DNA of 64,000 bases from CBDCUW01 sp965222745 (lineage in GTDB: Bacteria > Planctomycetota > Planctomycetia > Pirellulales > Pirellulaceae), in the NCBI GenBank assembly GCA_965222745.1, contig CBDCUW010000005.1, positions 1,116,001 to 1,180,000 of the forward strand, written 5' to 3'. How positions within the stretch are numbered: position 1 is the first letter of the stretch; each line of letters opens with the position of its first letter. Below are positions 27,228 through 35,775 of the stretch, piece by piece. The notes under the pieces are model-generated. The model saw nothing but the letters and a program-made list of their open reading frames with translations, had not been told where the DNA came from and did not search any database. The position numbers and the translations under genes are program-made.

Positions 27228-30200
27228 ATGACTGGTCAACTCGATCCCGCCGTCGCTCGCAAACTGGACGATTTTCGATCCCGCCGCCGACGGTTGATCC
27301 TTTTCCGCGGGCTCTGCGCCGCACTTGTTGCCTTGATCTTGGCCTTGATCGTTGTCGTCCTAGCCGACTGGTTGTTGTTTCTGCCCGAACCGGTGCGTTG
27401 GCTACTCAGCAGCCTGGCATACGGCTGTGTGGCGGTGGTCGCGTGGCTGACTTGTCTGCGATGGCTGCGCCGGCCGACCGATTTGTCCGATGCGGCGAGG
27501 CTGATCGAAACGGTCCAGCCAGACCTTCGCGAAGACCTGGTATCGGCAGTCGAACTGGGCGATCCCGCCTCCCAAAAACCGTGGCACTCACAAGCCTTTC
27601 GGTCGTTCTTGCAGCAGAACGTCGCCGACAAGATGGGTGAGGTGAACGTCTCGTCGCTGTTGCCCTGGGCGCTGGTGCATCGTTGGATCCACCTGGCAAT
27701 GGTGGCGGCGATCCTGTTCATGACGCTGCTTTGCATTCCCGGTCTGCATTTCGGGCGCCGCGTCACTCGAGCGCTCCTGCCGATGGCCAGCGTCGATCGT
27801 GTTTCGTTGACTCAGATCGAAATCTTGTCGCCCGATCCACCCGACACCGCCGTGGCCGTTGGCGAGGAAATCGAGGTGTTGGTCCGCATCGGCGGAGCGG
27901 GAAAAGACGACGACGTGACTTTGCAAACCACCACCGACCGAGGCGAGTCGGTTCGCGTCCCAATGACGCCCGCTGCCGGCAGCCAACGAAGTTTTCGATC
28001 CACGGTGCGAATGGGACGCGAATCGGTTCGCTATCGCGTTTGGGCAAACGACGCGCGAACCGACGAGCATTTGTTGATGTCGCGACAACGCCCGCAAGTG
28101 ATTTCGTTTGAAAAGACCTATCGTTTTCCCGACTACCTGCAGCGGCCTGCCCGCACCGAATCGAACAACAGCGGTGACTTGGTTGCCGTCGAAGGCACGG
28201 AGGTCGACCTGGTGGTTCAGGTCAGTCAACCAGTGACCCTGGCCCACCTGATGATCGATTCGCAGTCTGGCAAGACGACGGTGCCGATGATTCCAGTAAT
28301 CGGGAGCGACGGTGCGCTGCAAAATCGTATGCGAGCCACCGTCGCACTGACCTCGTCGGGAACCTATCGAATTCGGCTGGTCGCCGCCGAAACGGGATTG
28401 GAGAATAAATTCAGCCCCGAGTATGCCTTGGGCGCCGAACCAGACAAGGCTCCGACGATAAGAATCGATCGCCCACCGCTGGCGATCCTGGTTCCCTCCG
28501 ACGAAGTCGTATCGATCGTTGCAACGGCCGAAGATGATTGGGCTTTGGAACGCGTTGAGCAACAGGTGCGCATCGGCGACGGCCCGTGGCAATCGTCGAC
28601 AATCGTCGAATCGTCCGAAGCGGTCGCCAACGTCGAGGTCGAACATCGCTGGGATATCTATCCGTACGACTTGGAACCTGGCAGCGTCCTGTTTACCAAG
28701 TTGGTGGCCGTCGATCGAAAAGGCAGTCGCGGCGAAAGTCAAACCATTCGCGCGGTGATCAGTTCGCACGAGTTTGATCCGGGGCGCTGGTCCGCCCTGG
28801 CCGATGCCAGATCCGCACAAGACGCGCTGCGAGAACTTGTCCTGGCAGCCGGCAAGTTAAAGGAAGCAACACTGGCGGCCAGTGATGCGGCAACAAAAAT
28901 CACCGCGATGTCGGCGGCCGACGACTGCGACCAGCGAGCCGGAGGGGCGCTTGCCGCGGTTTTGTCGGCCGTGGAATCGTCGCCAGGAGGCCGCGATTCG
29001 ATCGACTTAGTATTGGTGGGTCGAGCCATTTCGCAGGCTTCGTCCGTGGGCGTTGGCTTTGTCCGAAAACACCTTGCCGCGGATGATTTTGACGAGGCGC
29101 GAAAGGCGGCCGAGTTCGTTCATTCCCGCGCCGGCCAAGCAGCCGATTCCTACGATCATCTGTTGCGTTTGTCCGAAATCGCGGCAATCACCAACGACCT
29201 TTTGAAGTTGCGTCGACTACATCGCGAAGCAATCCAACGGCTGGATGTGGGAACGGCCCAGCGACTCGATCGTCGCATGCAGGCAATCGGAGGCGAAGCG
29301 GCCGTGATGGCCGATGTTGTCGCGGCGATGAACCAACACGCCGACGAAAACGAATCGATTGTCTTGAAGCAGATCGAAAGCGATCTGTTGCAGTTAAAAG
29401 AACTGGGCAATCCCTTCGGCGGCCCGCTTCGGAAGGAAACGATTCGCCAAGCGGAAGTGCCGCTGCAGACGGCACTGGAAAACTCGATGTCGTTGTTCCG
29501 CGAGACGCTGTTGGATTCGGTGCAGCCCCGCAAAGCATTGCTGCGAGTCGCCGGCGACAGTCATTCCACGGTAACCCGCGCCGCGGACTATGTCCGACAA
29601 CAGCATGAACTTTCCGGCGCCGCTTTGGACGCCGCCGTCACTGAATGGATGGCAACAGCATCGCTGGAACAAAAACGCCCCGATAGTAATGCGCCGTTCG
29701 TTGCCGACGCCTCCAGGGCTTGGCGGGCGATCGAGGCAATTCGTTTTGACGCGGACGCGGGTGGCGATGATCAGCAAAAGGCGGTGGAGCGGCTGGAACA
29801 ATTGGCCGGAGCGCTGGAAGTTTTGACTCTCGTTCAACAAACCGATGACTTGATCGGCATCGTCGCCGCGATTGCTGGTCGCGATTCGGCGCCGCGACAG
29901 GAATCGGCGCCAGCCGAACAGGCTGCCGACGCGATGATCAGCCCCAGTGATTGGTTCTGTGCTGAATCGCAATTCCAGTCGCTCGTTTCGCGGCTTCGCC
30001 AATCCAGTTTGCCGGGCGAAGCAACTGAGATCATCCATCAGTCGCGTCAAAGCGATGGATATCGGCAAATACGCCAAGAAATGGTCGACCGTCCGCAGCT
30101 GCAGCGGAACATCCAAACGAAAACTCCGCAGCTTGGCCAGTTGCTCGCCGATTTGAAACGTGCCCGTGATTTGATGCAGGACGATCTGGAAGAAGCCCGC

Positions 30201-32786
30201 CGACTGCTGCAACAGCTTTCGCCCAGGTTGGATCAGATGTTGGCCCAACTTGCCGAAAAGGTGTCTGACGACGCGGAACAGTTGGAAGAGTTTTTGGACG
30301 ATACGGAACTCGCAGCAGACGAAATCGCCGACGAAGTTCAACAGGAACAACAAGAACTGGACCAATTGGACAATCAGCTGGATGAAATACGAGACGCACT
30401 GCGTGAAGACGCAGCCGAACAAGACCTGATGCAGGAGGAGGGACGCCAACGGATGCGCGACGATGATGATGCGCTGGCGATGTTGGAAGATCAACCCGAA
30501 CCCGCTCGCAGCGCCGTCGAAGAAGCGGCGCAAGAGGACGATCCACAGCAACAACGCGACGCCCTGGCAGAAGCCGCCAGCCGACAGGCCGAGCTTGCCG
30601 AACAGCTGCAGCAGCTTGCCGAGCATTTTGAGAATCTGCATGAAGGAGACGCCGCCGAATCTCGACAACAACTGCGACAAGCGGAGGAAGAGCTTGGAAT
30701 TCGTGAGCAGTTGGACCGGCAGCAAGAGGAATTGGAACAGCTTGCCGCGCTGGCCGACCTGCCGCCGGAAGAAGCTTTGCAGGCGTTGGAGAACGAACTG
30801 GCTGACAGCGAACCGATGCAACGGGAACTGGACGATCTGAATCGCCAACAACTCCAACAGACCCAGTCTCAATTGCAACAGGCCGAGCAGCAGCAGCGCC
30901 AGGTCGCCGATGATTTGCAGCAGCAAGCCGACTCGGTGCGGAGGTGGAACGAACAACTTTCCAGCATCGGACGTCAAGCATCGGAGCTTGCTGAAAACGA
31001 AGTCGCCGCCGCCGAAGAGACCCTACAACAACAGCAAGCTGAAGAACGACAACCCGGCGATCAACCCGGTGATTTGCAACCTCAGCAGGCCGACCAAGAG
31101 CGCGGTGGTGAGGAGCCGCCGGAGGAGAATGCTGATACGGAACAATCCGATGCCGGGCAGTCCGAACGAAGGGATGCCGCCGAAAGGGCTGCCGAAGCAA
31201 TGGAAAGGGCTGAACAACAACTTGCCGAAGCGGCCGAACAGTCCGAAACAGGATCCGATTCACCACAGGTTTCCGAATTGGCCGAGGCGGCCGAGCAGGT
31301 CGCCCAATCGCTTCGCGGCGCATCGGACCAACTGGAACAGGCCAGCCGGCAAGCGGAACGAGCCCAGCCGAATGGTGAACAGAACGAGTCCGCCTCGGGC
31401 GCCGAAGAAAACAATGACTCGTCCGAAACATCACCCGGCGAACCTTCGTCACCGGCGGAGCAAGCTGCGCAGGCAGCTGACCAGGCGTCTCAGCTGACCG
31501 AACAAGCAGAGCAATTGGCCGCCGAACTTCAGCGCGCCGCAGACGGTCTGTCGGAAAGCAGTGCCGAAAACGTTCGGGATGGTCCGGCGCAGCAAGCGGT
31601 GGAACGTGCACTGCAGGAGGCCGAACAAGAACTCTCACAAGCCGCGCGGAATGAACAACGTCTCGGCAATGATGACAATGCTGATCGCCTGGAGAGAATT
31701 GCCGACGCAACCGAGCAGGCGAGCCAGTTGCTTGAACAAACCATGGAGCAGACAGGTGCTCAGCAACAACCGCCGACTGCCCAGACGCTTGAGGATGCGG
31801 GCAGGCAGCTTGACGCGGTGGAACAAGCGATCGCCCAACCAGCCGAAGAACTCGAAAATTTTCTCGCTGGCGAAGCGGATTCCGCAAGTCCATCCGAACC
31901 GGGCGAATCGGAACCAGCTTCCGATGAAACCGGCCAGCCAGGAATGCCCGAGCCGGGCGGAAGCGATCCCGAAGCTTCCCCGTCGCAACAGCCGGGCGGA
32001 TCAGAACCGGGCGGATCGGAAGAGGCCGGATCGGAACCGGGCGAGTCAGCCACTTCCAACCAAGAAACCGAAAATGCATCTCCTTCCTTTTCACGGTCGA
32101 TTGCTCGCCAGTTGGCCGAAGCGTTGAACGAACTGGACCGCCAGGTATTTGCGCCGCCTGGCGAAGCGAACCCCGGTTCAAGTTCTCCAGGAGACCCATC
32201 AAACGAGACACCCTCTGGCGAAGCGTCCGCGCCGTCCGATAACAGTGACTCGGCGGCTTCGGAAAGTGGCGATCGGGCGACCGGGCAGCCGAGCGGCGCT
32301 CCGGCCAGCCAATCGAGTTCCTCCGAAACTCCTTCCGATTCCTCCGCCGCGTCGGGCCAACCCGGACAATCCGGTCAGCCCGGCGATGATGCGAACCAGC
32401 CTTCGGATGCTCCGTCGCAGTCGTCCCCGGCAAGCGGATCGTCACCTGCGGAAAGCGGCGCCGCGGCCGATGCAATTTCCGCGGCAGCCCAGTCGCGAGC
32501 CCGAGAGATCGCTCGCAGCCGCGGAAGTTCCACGTCGCCATCGTCCGATCCTTCGGGTACCAACTTCGCCGATCTGTTGGGCGGCGCGGCGGTCGAAGGC
32601 GGTGCTGCGTCGTTGGACGCTCTTCCGCCCCTTGGGCAGATGAAGAAAGAGGATTGGGCAAAGCTGCCTCCCAAGATTGCCCGTGACCTCCTGGACGGAC
32701 GCCGCGAAAAAATCTCGCCCGAATATCGCCGCGCGATTGAAACCTATTTTCGGTTGATCGCGGAAAAGTCGAGGAAGGATCCATGA
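27228..32786 (+). CDS. Giant Gln/Glu-rich coiled-coil membrane protein (DUF4175-like)
   Basis: The 1852-residue protein starts with two membrane helices (about 22-48 and 53-78). A third comes near 160 (LAMVAAILFMTLLCIPG). Beta-rich extracytoplasmic domains follow to about residue 530, then helical segments. From about residue 960 to 1750 the sequence is extremely rich in Gln, Glu, Ala and Ser, with long runs of coiled-coil type and then Ser/Pro/Gly-rich tracts (about 1560-1760). The C-terminal 60 residues are conserved-looking (PPKIARDLLDGRREKISPEY). The layout resembles the alphaproteobacterial DUF4175/TIGR02302 group. The ATG has AGGTGA seven bases upstream and lies 12 bases after the previous stop. 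Its last codons overlap the next gene (ATGA). Confidence 0.85.
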   Translation: MTGQLDPAVARKLDDFRSRRRRLILFRGLCAALVALILALIVVVLADWLLFLPEPVRWLLSSLAYGCVAVVAWLTCLRWLRRPTDLSDAARLIETVQPDLREDLVSAVELGDPASQKPWHSQAFRSFLQQNVADKMGEVNVSSLLPWALVHRWIHLAMVAAILFMTLLCIPGLHFGRRVTRALLPMASVDRVSLTQIEILSPDPPDTAVAVGEEIEVLVRIGGAGKDDDVTLQTTTDRGESVRVPMTPAAGSQRSFRSTVRMGRESVRYRVWANDARTDEHLLMSRQRPQVISFEKTYRFPDYLQRPARTESNNSGDLVAVEGTEVDLVVQVSQPVTLAHLMIDSQSGKTTVPMIPVIGSDGALQNRMRATVALTSSGTYRIRLVAAETGLENKFSPEYALGAEPDKAPTIRIDRPPLAILVPSDEVVSIVATAEDDWALERVEQQVRIGDGPWQSSTIVESSEAVANVEVEHRWDIYPYDLEPGSVLFTKLVAVDRKGSRGESQTIRAVISSHEFDPGRWSALADARSAQDALRELVLAAGKLKEATLAASDAATKITAMSAADDCDQRAGGALAAVLSAVESSPGGRDSIDLVLVGRAISQASSVGVGFVRKHLAADDFDEARKAAEFVHSRAGQAADSYDHLLRLSEIAAITNDLLKLRRLHREAIQRLDVGTAQRLDRRMQAIGGEAAVMADVVAAMNQHADENESIVLKQIESDLLQLKELGNPFGGPLRKETIRQAEVPLQTALENSMSLFRETLLDSVQPRKALLRVAGDSHSTVTRAADYVRQQHELSGAALDAAVTEWMATASLEQKRPDSNAPFVADASRAWRAIEAIRFDADAGGDDQQKAVERLEQLAGALEVLTLVQQTDDLIGIVAAIAGRDSAPRQESAPAEQAADAMISPSDWFCAESQFQSLVSRLRQSSLPGEATEIIHQSRQSDGYRQIRQEMVDRPQLQRNIQTKTPQLGQLLADLKRARDLMQDDLEEARRLLQQLSPRLDQMLAQLAEKVSDDAEQLEEFLDDTELAADEIADEVQQEQQELDQLDNQLDEIRDALREDAAEQDLMQEEGRQRMRDDDDALAMLEDQPEPARSAVEEAAQEDDPQQQRDALAEAASRQAELAEQLQQLAEHFENLHEGDAAESRQQLRQAEEELGIREQLDRQQEELEQLAALADLPPEEALQALENELADSEPMQRELDDLNRQQLQQTQSQLQQAEQQQRQVADDLQQQADSVRRWNEQLSSIGRQASELAENEVAAAEETLQQQQAEERQPGDQPGDLQPQQADQERGGEEPPEENADTEQSDAGQSERRDAAERAAEAMERAEQQLAEAAEQSETGSDSPQVSELAEAAEQVAQSLRGASDQLEQASRQAERAQPNGEQNESASGAEENNDSSETSPGEPSSPAEQAAQAADQASQLTEQAEQLAAELQRAADGLSESSAENVRDGPAQQAVERALQEAEQELSQAARNEQRLGNDDNADRLERIADATEQASQLLEQTMEQTGAQQQPPTAQTLEDAGRQLDAVEQAIAQPAEELENFLAGEADSASPSEPGESEPASDETGQPGMPEPGGSDPEASPSQQPGGSEPGGSEEAGSEPGESATSNQETENASPSFSRSIARQLAEALNELDRQVFAPPGEANPGSSSPGDPSNETPSGEASAPSDNSDSAASESGDRATGQPSGAPASQSSSSETPSDSSAASGQPGQSGQPGDDANQPSDAPSQSSPASGSSPAESGAAADAISAAAQSRAREIARSRGSSTSPSSDPSGTNFADLLGGAAVEGGAASLDALPPLGQMKKEDWAKLPPKIARDLLDGRREKISPEYRRAIETYFRLIAEKSRKDP

Positions 32787-33892
32787 TACAAAACCGATCG
32801 ACCCAAGTACCACGGCGCGGCGGCAACCTTGTTCTCTCCGGCAAGCCGATGATGCCGCTTCTTATCTCGGCGATGTTGTTTTCGTGGCCGACGTGCCGGG
32901 CCGACAATCCTTTTCAGAAAGACCGAGTCGACGCGGCGATTCAGCGCGGCATCGATTACCTGATCGCTGAACAGTTTAGCCGAGGTCGATGGGCCGGCGC
33001 GATCAACGACGGCCAGGACCACAACAACCTGGTCGCCATGACGTCACTTTCCATCATGGCGATGGCGGCAGTCGGACATCAGCCAAGCGATCCGACACCC
33101 CAGGGCAAAGCGATGAAAGCGGCGCTGGATTTTGTCTTGAAGCCAGAAAACCAATTGCAAGAACACTATTACGGCGCGGACGGATCGCGGATGTACGGTC
33201 ACGGAATCACCACGCTGATGTTGGCCGAGATGCTTGGCATGGGTGCCGACGACCAGCAGGATGAATTGATTCGCACGCGGTTACAGAACGCCGTGAATTT
33301 GATCCTGGCTTCTCAACAGGTTCCCAAAGGCTGGAGGCATCAGGGTGGCTGGCGTTATTCGCCCAATTCGAGCGATTCGGATCTGTCGGTGAGCGTGTGG
33401 CAGGTGATGGCGATGCGGTCGGCCAAAAACGCCGGTATCGATGTACCCAGCGAGTCGATTGATGCGGCGGTTGAGTACATTCGTCGTTGTTACAGTGATC
33501 GCCACGGAGCGTTCAGCTACGAACCGGGACGGAATCCCGACTACGCGATGGTCGCGGCAGGGCTGTTGTCGATGCAAGTGTGTGGCCAGTACGACGCGGA
33601 CGAAGTCAAAGCTGCCGCCGATTGGCTCCACCGTCGCGAACTGAACTACCGGCATCACTGGTTTTTCTACGGAACTTACTACTACGCCCAAGGGATGTAC
33701 CAACGAGGCGGTCGATACGCCGATCGAGCCAGGAACCGCGTCGAGGATATTCTGCTCCGCTACCAATCCGATGCCGGATACTGGTCGGCATCCAGCGGCC
33801 AGGAACGAGGCGCAGGCCGCGTCTACAGCACTTCCATGGCGCTGCTCAGCCTGTCGGTCAAGTATCACTACCTGCCGATCTACCAACGTTAG
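32783..33892 (+). CDS. Secreted squalene-cyclase-fold protein
   Basis: The 369-residue protein has a signal peptide (MMPLLISAMLFSWPTCRADN, residues about 23-42) and an alpha/alpha-barrel with cyclase/prenyltransferase-like repeats. Examples are AIQRGIDYLIAEQFSRGRWA, LASQQVPKGWRHQGGWRY and DAAVEYIRRCYSDRHGAFSY. No DxDD cyclase motif is visible, so an exported binding or scaffolding role is more likely than terpene synthesis. It overlaps the giant coiled-coil gene by four bases and closes the MoxR operon. Confidence 0.82.
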   Translation: MIQNRSTQVPRRGGNLVLSGKPMMPLLISAMLFSWPTCRADNPFQKDRVDAAIQRGIDYLIAEQFSRGRWAGAINDGQDHNNLVAMTSLSIMAMAAVGHQPSDPTPQGKAMKAALDFVLKPENQLQEHYYGADGSRMYGHGITTLMLAEMLGMGADDQQDELIRTRLQNAVNLILASQQVPKGWRHQGGWRYSPNSSDSDLSVSVWQVMAMRSAKNAGIDVPSESIDAAVEYIRRCYSDRHGAFSYEPGRNPDYAMVAAGLLSMQVCGQYDADEVKAAADWLHRRELNYRHHWFFYGTYYYAQGMYQRGGRYADRARNRVEDILLRYQSDAGYWSASSGQERGAGRVYSTSMALLSLSVKYHYLPIYQR

Positions 33893-33915
33893 CCGACAGT
33901 CGGCCAGTTCTCCGC

Positions 33916-34040
33916 TCCTCCTCGTTCCCACGCTCCCGCGTGGGAACGCCCGGTTATCCGCTCCGCGGAGAATTCCCACGGAGTCCGCGAAGCGGACGTT
34001 CAGCGTGTTCCCACGCGGGAGCGTGGGAACAAGGAGAGGA
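33916..34040. repeat. Nested palindrome built on GTTCCCACGC...GCGTGGGAAC, copy 1
   Basis: Each end is itself a hairpin (GTTCCCACGC-TCCC-GCGTGGGAAC, and a right-hand equivalent), and the two ends are inverted copies of each other around a GC-rich centre containing CCGCTCCGCGGAG. It sits between convergent genes. A second copy is at 35557-35672. Confidence 0.9.
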
Positions 34041-34058
34041 GGAGAGGGATTCGAAAGC

Positions 34059-34089
34059 GGTGCGATTTCGGAGAAATCGCCGACGGTCA
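34059..34089. repeat. Short repeat GGTGCGATTTCGGAGAAATC..., copy 1
   Basis: Contains the perfect hairpin GCGATTTC-GGA-GAAATCGC. A second copy with four mismatches in 31 bases is at 39879-39909. The TGA stop of the selenoprotein-like gene (34087-34089, minus strand) is the terminal TCA of this copy. Confidence 0.65.
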
Positions 34090-35409
34090 TCTTGCTGCGC
34101 CGAATCGGCGGCGGATCATCGTTTCCATTTCGGTCTGTGAAATGGCTCCGTCGCCGTTGGAATCCATTTGCGCCATCCTTTGCCGCATCGGCGCAGGGAT
34201 CTCGTCACCCATCAGCCTGCCGTCACCGTTGCGGTCGTTCTGATTGAACATCCTGGTGATCATCGACGCTCGATTCTGGTTTTGCCCCGGACCGCCTCGG
34301 ACGGCTGGCCTGGTTCTCGCCACGCCTCGGTTGCCGCCGGACGCTCTGCGGCTGCCGCCGTCACGATCACGCTCGAAGGAAACGCGATACTGCTGCGTCA
34401 CCGGGACACAAAACGTTTCGGCGTCATCACAAGCAAAGTACTTGACCGTTACCTTCAGCGGATCGGACGACCGGCCCGAAACTTCCACCAGGAATTCGCG
34501 AGGATCGGCATCCGCATCAACATCCACCTTCGGCGACGTCGCTCGATCAGGAGTGACGGTCACGCCATCAGGAGCTTCGATGGCGATCTCCAGCGCCGGT
34601 GCCTTGTTGTTCCAATGCACCTTGTAAAGCGGATCCAAAAAGAAACCGAGGTACAACTTGTCTTTCCCCGATTCGGCGCGCAATTTGGCGTAATGGGGTG
34701 TGTCCGATTCCAGCGGTTCGATTTTTAACGGCGACATCGGACCCGGCAACTGGACGCGCCGGACCACTCCGGTTTTCGCCTTTTGCGGAGCAGGCTGTTT
34801 CTTCATCTGCAAGTCGGCGATTCTGGTTGGGCGATCGACCGCGCCCACCAATTTTGTCAGGTCCTCTCGCAGCTGGTCCGGTTTGCTCCAACTTCGCGAC
34901 ACCACGATCTTGCCTTCGGGATCGATGACGAATTCCGAATTGGGCCGATCACCCAATGCGTGCTTCAAATCATTTTCCATCGTGTCACAGATCCACTCGA
35001 TCCGCGAACCGAGCGTACGTTTGGCCTCGGCAACATGCATCAGCCGTTCTTTCAAATCGAACGGGGCAACGTAGCCGTTGTTTTCGGGATGAGCCAACGA
35101 TTTGTAGATGTAATAGAACTTGACGCCCTTGGGTGCAAAATCTCGCTCGACCGTCTCCAAACTGGGGACGTTGCGGATGAACGGCGGTCAGGTCAGACAC
35201 CCAAAGACCAGCACCGTGTAGCTGCCCCGCAGCGACGCGGTAGAAAATTTTTCGCCCTGCTCGTCAAAGGCGTCGACGTTGGGAAGCATCGTGCCGGCGG
35301 CGGGCGTCATCTGACCACCGCCACGGCCGGGTCCGCCACGCTGGGCAAACACCGGGCAGGCGGTCGAAAACACCAATAACTGCAGGGCAATCAGCACGCG
35401 TCGAATCAT
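34087..35409 (-). CDS. Deiodinase-like selenoprotein with C-terminal EF-hands (UGA = Sec74)
   Basis: Read through the in-frame TGA at 35188-35190, this is one 440-residue exported protein. A signal peptide (about 1-23) and a Gly-rich linker lead to a thioredoxin-fold domain. Its active site reads VFGCLT-U-PPF, closely matching the iodothyronine deiodinase motif FGSCT-U-PPF. Downstream, IYKSLAHPENNGY parallels the deiodinase His-containing loop and CDTMENDLKHALG its D-x-M-(D/E)-N segment. A domain of about 170 residues follows. Two EF-hand loops end the protein: DRNGDGRLMGDE (392-403) and DSNGDGAISQTE (416-427). A SECIS-like hairpin lies 15-38 bases after the UGA. If UGA were a stop, the domain would be cut within its active site. 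The natural substrate is unknown; iodide or other halide removal, or peroxide chemistry, are possibilities by family only. Confidence 0.82.
35150..35172 (-). promoter_or_regulatory. Putative bacterial SECIS element
   Basis: On the minus strand, CGTCCCC pairs with GGAGACG (one C/A mismatch) around the five-base loop AGTTT. The loop begins 25 bases after the UGA, within the 16-37 base window known for bacterial SECIS elements. A G is in the second loop position, as the consensus requires. Extra A-U pairing can extend the stem by two positions. Confidence 0.65.
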
Positions 35410-35516
35410 GTTCGCTTCCCAAGGTTGGCCGGCGAAAAGGAGTGGGACATCGATGTAACCATACCGTGAGTGCAAAGTACCGAGCCATTTCTTGCATTCT
35501 TTTCGGGGATTTTCCA

Positions 35517-35549
35517 GTAGGCCGACTTGTCCCAAGTCGGCGATCCTGT
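35517..35549. repeat. Half copy of the GTAGGCC family palindrome
   Basis: One arm only: GTAGGCCGACTTGTCCCAAG followed by TCGGCGATCCTGTA. The same bases, including the GATCCTGTA tail, occur in the full copy at 49595. It is fused to the nested palindrome that follows. Confidence 0.8.
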
Positions 35550-35556
35550 ACCGCCC

Positions 35557-35672
35557 TCCTTGTTCCCACGCTCCTGCGTGGGAACACACCGAACGTCCGC
35601 TCCGCGGACCCAGTGAGAATCTCCGCGGAGCGGATAACCGGGCGTTCCCACGCGGGAGCGTGGGAACGAGGC
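35557..35672. repeat. Nested palindrome GTTCCCACGC...GCGTGGGAAC, copy 2
   Basis: Same architecture as 33916-34040, with the centre in opposite orientation (CCGCTCCGCGGACC then TCCGCGGAGCGGATAACC). The two copies flank the selenoprotein-like gene on both sides. Confidence 0.88.
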
Positions 35673-35775
35673 TGGAGGCTAGCTTCGGAGAACTAGCCGA
35701 CGATTTGCCGGCACTTTTGGCGGCGGATATACTCATTCTTCCTCCCCCCACCTCCCACATTTTCAGAGCGTTGCT

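Noticed and set aside
30031..32907. Very long open frame on the minus strand under the giant Gln-rich gene
   Set aside because: It mirrors the biased codons of the plus-strand gene (Arg/Pro/Leu-rich product with no fold), and the plus strand has operon context and a ribosome binding site.
32783..33892. True terpene or hopene cyclase
   Set aside because: The alpha/alpha-barrel repeats are clear, but the protein is exported and short and lacks a DxDD-type catalytic motif, so a terpene synthesis role is not supported.
34087..35160. Independent gene starting at a TTG downstream of the UGA
   Set aside because: It would begin inside the thioredoxin-fold domain without a ribosome binding site. The segment between the UGA and this codon, PPFIRNVPS, is part of the deiodinase motif, so read-through explains it better.
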